Assembly (NCBI GenBank): GCA_021160705.1 | Contig: JAGHBZ010000077.1 | Span: 1 to 29,250 of the forward strand | Direction of reading: 5' to 3' | DNA: 29,250 bases | From: Candidatus Sumerlaeota bacterium | GTDB lineage: Bacteria > Sumerlaeota > Sumerlaeia > MWCT01 > JAGHBZ01 | Shown: in pieces, positions 15,839 through 26,100 of the stretch | Position numbering within the stretch: position 1 is the first letter of the stretch | Layout: the number at the start of each line of letters is the position of its first letter | Notes under the pieces: generated by a model | Seen by the model: the letters and a program-made list of their open reading frames with translations, nothing else | Told to the model about the DNA's origin: nothing | Databases searched by the model: none | Translations under genes and position numbers: made by a program

Positions 15839-16111
15839 AATTTCATTATTTCCTCCAGATAAATTTGGCGTCTAATTTTCTCTGTTCAATTAACGCCTTA
15901 TATTTTAAAATCAAATTATAGTACTGAGATTAAGAAATTGTGTCTATCAGACAAAGACTAATTCTCACGTAAGATTTTTGCTTTTTTCATTGTCGGATTT
16001 TGTCTTACAAAGGGTGGTTTTGTGGTGAGGGAAGAGGTATGTAACTTTTTTATTTTGAGTGTACTAGAAACTTAAGGGGAACAATTCTGAATTGCCATTA
16101 ATTATGAAATC
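15839..16111. other. Spacer between NarL-type regulator and PAS kinase
   Basis: 273 bp, A/T-rich, no gene. It should hold the promoter for the PAS kinase/NtrC pair on the minus strand, but I could not pick one with confidence. No sigma-54 site seen. Confidence 0.4.
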
Positions 16112-16744
16112 TCACTCCACAAGATTATGTTTTATCACATAATAAGTGAGTTCAGCATTATTTTTCATCCCCATTTTTTGCAAAACACGTGACCTATAGG
16201 TGCTGATAGTCTTTATGCTAAGTGCCATTTCCTCAGCGATTTCCTTAACGGTCTTTCCGGAAGCAATCATACGCATCACCTGATACTCCCGGTCTGAGAG
16301 ACGTTCGTGTGGGAGTTTATCTGTGTCGGTATCCAGTCTTGAGGCGAGTTTTTCAGCAAAAGAAGGGCTGATATATTTTCTGCCCTGAGAGACTTTTCGG
16401 ATTGCTCCAATCAATTCGTCAGGGGCACTCTCTTTAGTGAGATAACCTGAAGCTCCTGCCTTTATTACACGTTCAGCATAATGTTCTTCAGGGTGGATAC
16501 TTAACATAAGGACCTGAATCTTTGGTTTTGCAAATTTAATTTCTTTTAAGACATCCAGACCACTTCGCCCGGGCATACTAATATCTAACAGGACCACATC
16601 AAAATCCTCCTTAAGCACTTTGTTGAGCACTTCTTGAGATGTGGCGGCTTCGCCTGCCACTACCATATCGTCGGTCTCTGCGAGTATCTGCTTTATGCCT
16701 TCCCGCACTATTGGGTGGTCATCTGCTATAAGTATTTTTATCAT
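16112..16744 (-). CDS. NarL/FixJ-family response regulator (LuxR helix-turn-helix)
   Basis: 210 residues. Receiver domain with Asp54 (VLLDISMPG) and Lys104 (YLTKES), then a LuxR-type DNA-binding domain at about 148-205 (LSDREYQVMRMIASGKTVKEIAEEMALSIKTISTYRSRVLQKM). Such proteins dimerise on phosphorylation and act at sigma-70 promoters. Its ATG overlaps the TGA of the giant kinase gene (ATGA, 16741-16744), so the two are translationally coupled and almost surely form one NarX/NarL-type pair. Target genes cannot be named from the window. Confidence 0.93.
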   Translation of the reverse strand: MIKILIADDHPIVREGIKQILAETDDMVVAGEAATSQEVLNKVLKEDFDVVLLDISMPGRSGLDVLKEIKFAKPKIQVLMLSIHPEEHYAERVIKAGASGYLTKESAPDELIGAIRKVSQGRKYISPSFAEKLASRLDTDTDKLPHERLSDREYQVMRMIASGKTVKEIAEEMALSIKTISTYRSRVLQKMGMKNNAELTYYVIKHNLVE

Positions 16745-19700
16745 TTTGTCCCTCCTAGATTAAGAGGAATAGTTACTATTACTGTAGTCCCTTTATTGTG
16801 TCTACCAGTAATTGAGAGAGTGCCTCCGATAGAGTAGCACCGCTCTCGCATTCCAATTAACCCAAATGAATGAGGGTCATAAATCTGCTTTTTATTAATT
16901 CCTATACCATTATCCTTAACTGTCAACACCAACTTATTGTGTTTTTGCCTCAAGCTGACACTAACCCGGCTAGCCTGAGAGTGTCGGGCAACATTTGTAA
17001 GGGTCTCCTGAAAGATTCGGAAAATCACCGTTGCTCGCGCCTTATCTACAACAATATCCTCCGGGGAGAGTTGTACTTCGCATTTCGTTCCAGTTCGTTT
17101 CTGAAACTCTTCAGCCTGCCATACGATAGCGGTAGCAAGCCCCAGGTCATCCAGTAATCCGGGTCTCAATTCGGTAGAGATTCTCTTGACGGTTTGAATG
17201 GTCATATCAATGAGTTTTAACATCGTTTCAGTCTTCTTAATAAGTGATGTGTGGTGTTTGGGCAATCTATTAGCCAGCCAGTAAACGTCCATTTTAAGGG
17301 CGGTCAAAGTTTGCCCTAACTCGTCATGAATCTCACGGGCAATTTGAGTCCTTTCTTCTTCACGGACTGAGTCCAGATGTCTGGCAAGTGCACGCATCTC
17401 TTTATGAGATTTCTCTAATTCCTCTAATGCTTTCAAACGTTCGGTCACGTCGGTTAAGATATAGACACCACCCATAAGATTCCCGGATTCATCCAGGAGT
17501 GGGTCAATGGATGCCTCAAACCATCTATCCTCCAGTTGTAGAACTGTGGTTTCTCTGCGAAGGGTTTTCCGCACACGTTGTACGATACAATCCTGTGGAG
17601 GTGAAGATGTTTTATGAATTAACTCATAGTGAGTGTGCCCCACTATTTCACTAAATGGTTTTCTTAAGAGTTCAGCGGTGGCTTTATTGCACCTCAAGAT
17701 TCTCCCCTTTGGAGACATTAAACAGACAGAGTCGCTAATAGCATCAAAGGTAGTGCGCCATTCACGTGCAGCCACACGTAGTGCCTCTTCTGCACGTTTG
17801 CGCTCTGTGATGTCGGTTAAGATATAGACACCGCCCATAAGATTCCCGGATTCATCCAGGAGTGGGTCAATGGATGCCTCAAACCATCTATCCTCCAGTT
17901 GTAGGACTGTGGTTTCTCTGCGAAGGGTTTTCCGCACACGTTGTACGATACAATCCTGTGGAGGTGAAAATGTTTTATGAATTAACTCATAGTGAGTGCG
18001 CCCCACTATTTCACTAAATGGTTTTCTTAAGAGTTCAGCGGTGGCTTTATTGCACCTCAAGATTCTCCCCTCTGGAGTCATCAAACAGACAGAGTCGCTA
18101 ATAGCGTCAAATGTAGTGCGCCACTGTCGTGCAGCTCCCCGTAGAGCCTCTTCAGCACGTTTGCGGTCTGTGATATCCTGTCCAATGCCATAAAAGATTC
18201 TTTTACCTGATACAGTTAAGGGAACCACATTGAGTAAGAGAGTTTTACTCTTTCCGTGAACCGAGTATTCAGTCTCAATAGTGCGCCGAGCAAGGGAGAG
18301 AGAACCTTTGTGATTCTCCTGGTTCAGGACAGTTTCCGGGAGTAACTCCCAGAGTTTGCGAGTAGGAAGTTCATCGCGTCTATGCTCCAGGAAGTCAAGG
18401 GCTGAGTTGTTTGCGTCAATGAACCGCCCTTTCTCATCAACTATAAAAATGGGGTTAAGAGCCTCTTCGAACAGAGTGCGGTACATCATTTCGCTTTCCC
18501 GGAGGGATTCCTCAGCCTGAATACGTTCCAGTGCGCCACCACAATGGTCTGCAAGTAACTGCAATGTCTTAAGGTCATCCTCTGTGTAGGCATACGGGGT
18601 ATAACTCTGAATGGATAATATCCCTACCACTTTTTTGCCTTTTCGGATGGGAACAAACATCAACGAGGCTGAACGTCGTGAGGTATTACCAAAGGGTATC
18701 AGGTTACTTTCCACGTCAGTAGTATCTCGCAAAATTAGTTGACCACCCTCTATAACTGTGCGTTCCTCAATCTTACTCGGGAATTTGCCACTTAATACGG
18801 GTGGAAACTCAATTTTCTTTCCGTCTATGGTGTCAATATTCAACACCGAATAGACCGCATGCACCTCAGGTATGTAATGAGAAACAAAACAAGCGTCCCA
18901 GCCAAGGAGATGCTCTGCTGTATCAACAATAACTTTTGCGGCTTCTTTCTGGCTCTTTGCCCCATTAAGTCTTTGTCCCAGTTCTGCAAACGCCTTGCTA
19001 CGTTCTTCAGCTCGCTTGAGTTCAGTAATGTCGCTTAGAGATGCAACATAGCCTGCCTCTACATCTGTGGGGTCTACACATACAACTGAAAGCATACACC
19101 AGAACCTGGTGCCGTCTACCCTTTGTAGATGTAGTTCCCGCATATCAATCCCGGTTCTTCGGACCGATTCTGTAGCTGAGTGGATGTACTCCTCGTACTC
19201 CTCTTTACTTGCAAATAAGCCTCTCAGGGAGAGACCTATCACATCCGCGGTGCTGGTGCATTCAGGGTCAAGGATTATCCGCATTGAACGGTTCGCATAC
19301 ATTATCTTCCAATCCGGGCTCAACATACATAACCCGTGGGGAGTGCTACGCAATATCGCTTGATACTGCATTTGTAATTTTTGTAGTTCATCACGGCTTT
19401 TACGTAACTCTTCCTCTGTTCGTTTTCTATCAGTAATATCCTGTAATATGCCAAGCGACCCAATGACCTTTCCTGTTCTTTCGTCACGTACAGGGACCGA
19501 GCAATCGGTGAGCCATTTCTCTTCACCCGAGGGGGTAATTATCCGTAAATCCATCCGATAGCGTTTTACCTTACCTAGCCTAAACATCCTGCCATATTCA
19601 AAAGGGTCAGAGGGTGCATCTGGTTCGGTAACTATCATCTCTTTTGTAATCTCTCTCATTTTTTCAAAAGTTAGCTCAGAGGATGGTATACCCAGGAGTT

Positions 19701-21591
19701 CCTTACATCCTTCACCCATAAACTCATACATATAATCAGTATATTTCAACAGGTAGGGCAGTCCCTGAGCGTTCTCAATAGCACTTCTATAGATGTAATG
19801 TGCTTGTTTTAATTCTTCTTCTGCACGTTTACGTTCGGTAATGTCTGTATCTGCGCCCCTATATCCGAGAAGATTGCCATCCTTATCAAGAATTGGCACA
19901 CCACTGGTTGTTAACCACACCGTAGAGCCATCCTTGTGGATATTACGATTAAGAAAGTTATGGAATGATTGTTTTTTCTGAAATGAGTCAAACACAAACT
20001 TTTTGAGTTTCTCTCGGTCATCCGGATGAAAGAAGTCATAAAAATGCATTTTTCCCACGACTTCTTCAGGTTTGTAGCCAAGAATCTTCTCCACCATTGG
20101 ACTTGAGTAGGTGTAAACCCCCTGAGTGTCAATTTCCCAAATCCATTCTTGGGCATTTTCAGCCACCTGTTTAAATCGTTCTTCAGACTCCCGAAGCTCT
20201 GCGGTCTTTTTAATTAATTGATGTGTGAGAAGCAGGTTTTCCACAGCGGGAGCAATCTGACGCCCAACAGCGCTTAGAAGTTCTACATCTCTCTGTGTGT
20301 AGGCATTAAAAGTGTAGCTCTGAACTGACATAACGCCAATCACACGTTCGCCAACAATTAGCGGGACAAAGACCAGAGAGGCAGAGGGTCTGCTTTTATC
20401 TCCGAATGGGACGAATGAGCCAGGGCTGTACGTTGAGACTGTTTTGTCCGTTAAGTCCGAGGGCTTGCGATGGATGAGAATGGGTTTCTTTTTCTCAAAG
20501 ACTATTTTAGTGCTGGGACCTTTACCAAGTTCAAACTTCACATCCACTTGCGAGACACGACGAAACTGCCCGTCAATGGTGTCGAAATTGCCCAAGCCGT
20601 AGAGTTCATCCGTACCGGGGATGTAAGCGTCGAGATAGAAAGCATCCATCCGCAGGACTCCGCGTAAGACTCGCACAAGGGAGTCACTGAACTCTTCAGG
20701 GGTGCGACTGCTGACAATTGCACGGCTTACCGAGAGTAATGTTGAAAGTGTCTGGTTGGTCGTAAGGAGCTCCTCTTCAGTGCGCTTGCGGGCGGAAATA
20801 TCTCTGCCAATCCCAACAATTGCCACCACATTTTTCTCTTCATCCAGTACAGCTTTGTATGCCCACCCAAACCATCTCCAGCCCTCCTGAGTCATTGCTC
20901 TGTGTTCTACATAGCAAGAATAGGGTGGACGATAGAGGGTGGACATTGCCTCGGCGGTAGCTTTCCGGTCATCCTGATGGATAAAGGGTATGAAATTTCT
21001 ACCGAGCAATTCCTCCTCGCTCTTGCCGAAGGTCTCACAATAGGTCTTGCTTACAAAAAGAAGCCTTCCCTCAATATCAACTTTCACGATTAGGTCTGTC
21101 TGGTTTTCCACAAGGAGTCTGTAGCGTTCTTCATTAGTGCGGAGTCGGGATTCCAGGCGTTTGAGCTCAGTGATGTCTTTAATTGTTGCGAAATAATTGA
21201 CAACATTCCCCTGGGCGTCTTTTATGCAGGCTGGGGAGACGAGGACAGGGAACCGCTCGCCGGACTTTCGCATAAACGTCAACTCAAACTCCCGGAATTC
21301 ACCTCGTTTAATTTTCTGAAATGTCCTTTCTATTTCTTTGAACTCCTCAGGTGGACAAAACGGATGTGGCATACCAACTCCCAGAAGCTCTGCTCTTGAA
21401 AACCCAGTCATCTCACAAAAAGCCGGGTTCACATCAATAATAACACCATCTGGGTCAACCACATAAAGTCCATCTTTCATCAGGGAAATGAGAGTGTCTG
21501 AGAAGGAGTCCATCTCCTGTAGCGTCTTTCTGGCGTGTTTACGCTCAGGAAAGAGTCTGTGTTTAATTTGTTTTCTTCTCCCTTGTTTCAT
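16741..21591 (-). CDS. Giant soluble PAS/GAF histidine kinase (NarX-type catalytic core)
   Basis: 1616 residues without a membrane segment. Order from the N-terminus: PAS (about 28-145), PAS (150-270), GAF (280-455), PAS (465-590), PAS (595-730), PAS (735-860), GAF (870-1035), PAS (1040-1138), PAS (1139-1259), PAS (1260-1380), HisKA_3 with the phospho-His in IAREIHDELGQTL near 1421, and a HATPase domain with TNVARHS near 1530, DNGIGI and FGLIGMRER. PAS units are joined by the usual DITERKRAEEEL linkers. The core is that of NarX/DegS-family kinases, which partner with NarL-type regulators; such a regulator overlaps the stop codon. Residues 1139-1259 and 1260-1380 are nearly identical at DNA level. 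With eight PAS and two GAF domains, it probably integrates several intracellular cues; ligands are unknown. Confidence 0.9.
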   Translation of the reverse strand: MKQGRRKQIKHRLFPERKHARKTLQEMDSFSDTLISLMKDGLYVVDPDGVIIDVNPAFCEMTGFSRAELLGVGMPHPFCPPEEFKEIERTFQKIKRGEFREFELTFMRKSGERFPVLVSPACIKDAQGNVVNYFATIKDITELKRLESRLRTNEERYRLLVENQTDLIVKVDIEGRLLFVSKTYCETFGKSEEELLGRNFIPFIHQDDRKATAEAMSTLYRPPYSCYVEHRAMTQEGWRWFGWAYKAVLDEEKNVVAIVGIGRDISARKRTEEELLTTNQTLSTLLSVSRAIVSSRTPEEFSDSLVRVLRGVLRMDAFYLDAYIPGTDELYGLGNFDTIDGQFRRVSQVDVKFELGKGPSTKIVFEKKKPILIHRKPSDLTDKTVSTYSPGSFVPFGDKSRPSASLVFVPLIVGERVIGVMSVQSYTFNAYTQRDVELLSAVGRQIAPAVENLLLTHQLIKKTAELRESEERFKQVAENAQEWIWEIDTQGVYTYSSPMVEKILGYKPEEVVGKMHFYDFFHPDDREKLKKFVFDSFQKKQSFHNFLNRNIHKDGSTVWLTTSGVPILDKDGNLLGYRGADTDITERKRAEEELKQAHYIYRSAIENAQGLPYLLKYTDYMYEFMGEGCKELLGIPSSELTFEKMREITKEMIVTEPDAPSDPFEYGRMFRLGKVKRYRMDLRIITPSGEEKWLTDCSVPVRDERTGKVIGSLGILQDITDRKRTEEELRKSRDELQKLQMQYQAILRSTPHGLCMLSPDWKIMYANRSMRIILDPECTSTADVIGLSLRGLFASKEEYEEYIHSATESVRRTGIDMRELHLQRVDGTRFWCMLSVVCVDPTDVEAGYVASLSDITELKRAEERSKAFAELGQRLNGAKSQKEAAKVIVDTAEHLLGWDACFVSHYIPEVHAVYSVLNIDTIDGKKIEFPPVLSGKFPSKIEERTVIEGGQLILRDTTDVESNLIPFGNTSRRSASLMFVPIRKGKKVVGILSIQSYTPYAYTEDDLKTLQLLADHCGGALERIQAEESLRESEMMYRTLFEEALNPIFIVDEKGRFIDANNSALDFLEHRRDELPTRKLWELLPETVLNQENHKGSLSLARRTIETEYSVHGKSKTLLLNVVPLTVSGKRIFYGIGQDITDRKRAEEALRGAARQWRTTFDAISDSVCLMTPEGRILRCNKATAELLRKPFSEIVGRTHYELIHKTFSPPQDCIVQRVRKTLRRETTVLQLEDRWFEASIDPLLDESGNLMGGVYILTDITERKRAEEALRVAAREWRTTFDAISDSVCLMSPKGRILRCNKATAELLRKPFSEIVGHTHYELIHKTSSPPQDCIVQRVRKTLRRETTVLQLEDRWFEASIDPLLDESGNLMGGVYILTDVTERLKALEELEKSHKEMRALARHLDSVREEERTQIAREIHDELGQTLTALKMDVYWLANRLPKHHTSLIKKTETMLKLIDMTIQTVKRISTELRPGLLDDLGLATAIVWQAEEFQKRTGTKCEVQLSPEDIVVDKARATVIFRIFQETLTNVARHSQASRVSVSLRQKHNKLVLTVKDNGIGINKKQIYDPHSFGLIGMRERCYSIGGTLSITGRHNKGTTVIVTIPLNLGGTK
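17451..18176 (-). repeat. 363-bp tandem duplication encoding two PAS domains
   Basis: Two adjacent units of 363 bp (121 codons), 17451-17813 and 17814-18176, run in register with only scattered base differences; these concentrate near the 18176 end. Long blocks, including the segment with RKPFSEIVG and that with ETTVLQLEDRWFEASIDP, are the same in both proteins. The unit begins and ends in the inter-PAS linker, so the reading frame and heptad phase are kept. Confidence 0.93.
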
Positions 21592-21800
21592 AATGATGCA
21601 CCTGCAAAACTCACTGCCCCTCTTTTTCTAAAGAGAGTGCAGTAATATTTATTCTGAAAGCAACTAATAATAATGGACTTATGTTATTCACTGTGGCGAA
21701 TCTATGCAACGAAGTTCTGTTTGTTAGCTCCATTCAGAGAGTTTTATATACTTCTTCGGCGAAGATTAAGCAAAAGTTTAGGCAAATCCTATGAGTGTAA
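21592..21800. other. Spacer upstream of the giant kinase
   Basis: 209 bp, no gene. AGGTG lies about 10 nt before the kinase ATG on the minus strand. It may hold a promoter for the giant kinase/NarL pair; a near sigma-54 site was rejected because of wrong spacing. Confidence 0.35.
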
Positions 21801-22715
21801 TCAGTCCACAAGATTAGGTTTCTGGGTCAAGGAGTTATATTTTTCACGCTTTTGCTCATACATCAATGCATCCGCTTGCTCAAGAATCTCTTCAATTGAA
21901 CAGGGTCTCATAGGGTCATAATGGGCTACTCCAAAACTCAGAGAAAGAGGGAAAGGAAAGGTTCTTTCACGATTATATTTACTTAGGTTGTTCTGCAACC
22001 GTGCAATAATATAATTAGTGGACTCGCGGGTAGCATCTAACACGAGGATAACAAACTCATCTCCAGCGATACGGGCGATGATGTCGGATTTGCGAAATGT
22101 GTTTTTAAGGAGCCCGGCAATTTCTATTAACACGCGGTCACCTTCACAGTGACCAAAATTGTCATTAATCCATTTCATTCCGTCCACGTCGGCAAAAATA
22201 AGATACATCTCCCGCTTTTTACGGTCGGCAATCTTAATTTGCTGTTCAGCCAGGGTGAGAAATCCACGCCGATTGTAAAGTCCAGTAAGGTCGTCATAAA
22301 GTGATAAGGCTTTGAGAGATTCCTTTAACTTTTGGTGTTGGATAGCATATCGAATGGAGCGTTCCAGGAGAGATGGTGAGAGTTGAGCTTTTTCCAGATA
22401 CCCGGCGGCACCAAAGTGCATAGCAGAGAGGTCTACCTTGCGGTCGCCCTGTGATGTAAGTAAGAGCATAGGAGCACTGCACCCATAGGCGAGAGCTTCT
22501 CGCATTAGCTCCAGCCCATCCTTTGCCCCAAGCCGATAGTCAATTAGGTAAACATCGTGTTCTGAGCATTTAATCGCATTCAGACCGTCTTCATACGTAG
22601 AGACCCAGTCAAGTTTAAAGTTCACATCCTCAATCCCGGAAAGCATATCTTTAGTAAGGATATAATCCTCTTCGTCATCATCGATAAGTAGAATTCTAAT
22701 TACTGTTTTGCTCAT
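21801..22715 (-). CDS. Response regulator with GGDEF domain (diguanylate cyclase)
   Basis: 304 residues. N-terminal receiver with Asp59 (YLIDYRLG) and Lys109 (GYLEKAQ), then a GGDEF domain from about 135 (DDLTGLYNRRGFL, FADVDGMKWINDNFGH). The active-site motif is AGDEF (217-221), a variant known from active cyclases, and RKSD (208-211) stands five residues before it, the position of the product-inhibition I-site. It should make cyclic-di-GMP from two GTP when phosphorylated and be inhibited by its product. Its start is 9 nt after the Rcp1-like regulator gene, so the 1033-aa kinase, the Rcp1-like protein and this cyclase form one operon; the kinase may feed both receivers. Confidence 0.9.
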   Translation of the reverse strand: MSKTVIRILLIDDDEEDYILTKDMLSGIEDVNFKLDWVSTYEDGLNAIKCSEHDVYLIDYRLGAKDGLELMREALAYGCSAPMLLLTSQGDRKVDLSAMHFGAAGYLEKAQLSPSLLERSIRYAIQHQKLKESLKALSLYDDLTGLYNRRGFLTLAEQQIKIADRKKREMYLIFADVDGMKWINDNFGHCEGDRVLIEIAGLLKNTFRKSDIIARIAGDEFVILVLDATRESTNYIIARLQNNLSKYNRERTFPFPLSLSFGVAHYDPMRPCSIEEILEQADALMYEQKREKYNSLTQKPNLVD

Positions 22716-22724
22716 ATTGTTCCC

Positions 22725-23177
22725 TCACTCTTGTTCAGGGGGTTCACCAATAGGAGACCAAATTTGCCAGAGAGTTTTTAGGGTATTAATAAGACAATCA
22801 AGGGTAACGGGTTTAGTGATATAGGAATTAGCCCCCATTTTATAGCTCTGCACGATGTCTCTCTCTTCAGAGGATTGTGTGAGTACAACCACCGGGATGT
22901 CGCATAACAAGGGGTCAGTTTTTATTTCTTTAAGTACTTCATAACCATCTTTTTTCGGCATATTGAGGTCAAGCAGAATCAGGTCTGGACGTGGTGCAGA
23001 GTCAGGGTCTACAAATTTACCACGTTGCTGGAGATACTCTAAGAGACACTCGCCATCCTCAACGACCCGGAGTTCATCCGTTAATTCCCTCTCCATCACT
23101 ATATCTTTGAGTAACATTCTATCCTCCGGGTCGTCGTCCGCTAATAGAATAATGAAGCGTTTTCGAGATTCAGTCAT
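22725..23177 (-). CDS. Rcp1-type single-domain response regulator
   Basis: 150 residues, only a receiver domain: acidic pocket ADDDPEDR (13-20), phosphorylated Asp70 (LILLDLNMPKKDG), Thr100 and Lys122 (YITKPV). The long insert RGKFVDPDSAPRPD before the phosphorylation strand is typical of Rcp1-like receivers that partner with phytochrome-type kinases. Its ATG overlaps the TGA of the 1033-aa kinase (23174-23177), so it is the cognate receiver. With no output domain, it may act through protein contacts or in a relay to the cyclase encoded next. Confidence 0.92.
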   Translation of the reverse strand: MTESRKRFIILLADDDPEDRMLLKDIVMERELTDELRVVEDGECLLEYLQQRGKFVDPDSAPRPDLILLDLNMPKKDGYEVLKEIKTDPLLCDIPVVVLTQSSEERDIVQSYKMGANSYITKPVTLDCLINTLKTLWQIWSPIGEPPEQE

Positions 23178-26100
23178 TGATACAGTTCTCCTTTGTGTTG
23201 GTGGACTGGAAGTATGACGATAAAAGTCGTTCCCTGTGCAGGCTTACTTTTTGCTGTGATTTGACCATTATGACAGTCCACAATTTTTCTACAGAGCGCA
23301 AGTCCTATCCCGGTGCCCTCGTATTTACCACGCCCGTACAGGCGCTGAAATGGCAAAAAGATGCGGTCAAGATACTTCTCATCAAACCCTATTCCGTTGT
23401 CTTCTACAAAAATTTGATAGTATTTAACATTTTCAGCACCAATCTTTTCTTCATCTTTGTTTTGTAGCAAAGGCTGACTATATACCCTTACCCGAGGCGT
23501 GACATCAGGACGGCGGAATTTCAGGGCATTACCAATAAGATTTTGAAATAGCTCTCGCATAAGTGTGGGGTCTGCATCAATTGTCGGCAGCTCTGCTACC
23601 TCCACGTTCGCTCCAGTCTCCTGAATTTGTACCTCCAGGTCTGATATGACATCCTGGAGAATTTTGTTGAGATTAACCGCCACAAATTGCCTCCCTTGAG
23701 TGGTAACACGTGAAAAGGCAAGTAAATCCTGGATTAATCTCCGCATTCGGTGTGTGGCATTCAGCATCCGCATTAAATAATCTCGCCCCTGCTCGGTGAG
23801 TTCTTCAAAGCAAATATCTTTAAGCCTATCCCCGAAGCTCTGAATCTTTCGTAGAGGTTCTTGCAGGTCATGGGAGGCTATATAGGCAAACTGCTCTAAC
23901 TCGGTATTTGAGCGCTCCAGAGCCTTTGCTCTCTGGATAAGTTCCTCTTCTATTCGTTTACGTTCTGTAATATCCTGCAGAATCCCCAGTGAATAAGTAG
24001 CTTCGCCGGTCTTTTCGTCACGGATGTTTATGGAATAATCGCTTAACCATTTTTCCTCACCCTGGGGGGTGATGATTTTCAGGTCAACCCTATAACGCTC
24101 AATTTCTCCTCTAAGGAATGCGTCAATGTATTCATTAAGAGGGAGTGCGGAATGCTCCGGGTCGGCTATAATGATTTCTTGTTGAAGAGTTTCCAAATCT
24201 TTTCTGGTTAGTTTCGAGCAAGGGATTCCTATAAGCGTGTCACATCCCTTGCCTATGAACTCATAGGTCTCAGTGGCATAATTGAGGATGTAAGGGACGC
24301 CCTGAGCATTTTCTATTGCCTTACGATAGATTTCGTGTACGTGGTTCAATTTTTCCTCAGCCATCCTGCGTTCTGTGATATCTTCTCCAGAGCTTAGCAC
24401 GCCTATGATATTATTTTCTCTGTCTTTTATTATAGTATTATGACAGGCAATAATTCTTTCCTCTCCCTGTTTATTCAAGACTGGATTTTCAAAATATTCA
24501 ACTGGCTCTATTTCTCCTGCCATCAGTTTATCAAAAACGGATTTAACCTCACTCCTTAGCCTTTGGGGGAGGAAATTACTGAACCAGTTTTTGCCGATGA
24601 TTTCTTCCTCTGAATAGCCAAGGATTTCACAACCTTTCTTGTTGATGAGAGTGACCTCACCTTTTGCATTGACGGCTACAATCATTACTCCGGCGACATC
24701 AAGATATTTCTGTGCTCTTTCTTTCTCTTCGCGGAGGGCAATTTCTGCTTGTACCCGCCGTAATGCGGGTGCCACCGTGTCCGCAATTGACTTTAGTAGA
24801 CCCAGCTCTTGTTCTCCATACCGATTTGGTTGATAGGATTGAACAGAAAGGATGCCAAATACGTCTCCAGCGAAGCTTATCGGAACAAAAAGCAGACTCC
24901 AAGAAAGACGCGAGGTATCACCAAAGCGGGACATTGGGAACATATCTTCAGTCTCCCGATTAAGAATAAGGGGCTTACCCTCCAGGAGTTGGTTTAACCC
25001 GGGATACGGGGGAGGGGTGTTGTCGGTTGATTTAAAAGCAACCCGTTTGCCATTAATGGTATCCACAGCGTATACCCTACGGAATAAATTGGAGTGAGGT
25101 AAACGTTCTGCAAAAAAGAAGGCATCCCAGTTGAAGAGCTCATCAGTAGCCTGACTCAGTAGGATAGCGATTGCCTCCAGAGTATCAGCTTCAACCAATT
25201 GAACCCCCAGTTGGGCAAAGGTCTGTCTTTCTATCTCTGCGCGTTTTCGCTTGGTAATATCGACCACCACTGAGCGTCTCTCCACAACATTGCCATTCTC
25301 ATCTTTGATTGCATTGACCGAGAGAAGCCCGTAGACTTTTTGTCCATCTTTTCTCCTATAGACCATCTCTTCATTTTTCCATTCTTTTCCTTTTAGAAAT
25401 TGTGCAAATAATTGTTTTGCTTTATCTTTTGATTCCTCTGCATAAAGGTCAAAGACCTTCATTCTTTGCAGCTCTTCCAGCGAGTATCCGGTGAAATCTG
25501 CTGCTGCCTTATTAGCTCTTTTTATCAAGCCATCTCTACCCACGGAAAAGTAAGCGACTGGTGCACTCTCATAGAGGTCCTGGTATCTAAGCTGTGATTC
25601 TCGGAGTTCAGCAGTGCTTTGAATCAATTGCTGGTGCAAAAGCAGACCTTCAACTGCGGGAGCTATCTGACGTGCCACGGCTTTGAGAAGCTCCACATCC
25701 TGCAGGGTGTAAGCATTAAAGGTATAGCTCTGGACTGAAAGAATACCAATGACTCGTTCGCCAACAACTAGTGGCACATAGAGCAAAGAAGCTGATGGAC
25801 GCGAGGTGTCGCCAAAACGAATAAATCTGTCTGCATCTAATTCTATCTCTTCAGGTTTACGATGGATGAGCACAGGTTCTTTATCTTCAAAGATAGACTC
25901 TGCAATAGGACTCTTTTCGCGATCGAAAAATCCACTCACAGGGGAGACGCGTTGAAATTTCCCATTAATTGTATCAAAACATCCGGTACTTAAGATTTTA
26001 TATGAATCAGGATAATATGCATCTATAAAGAAGGCGTCAACTCGCATTACCCGACGTAATTCGTATGCGAGTGCTTCGCTTAGTTGCTCGGGGGTGCGGG

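Noticed and set aside
21603..21620. Sigma-54 promoter before the giant kinase
   Set aside because: On the minus strand GG and GC are 11 bp apart instead of 10 and the -24 box is poor.
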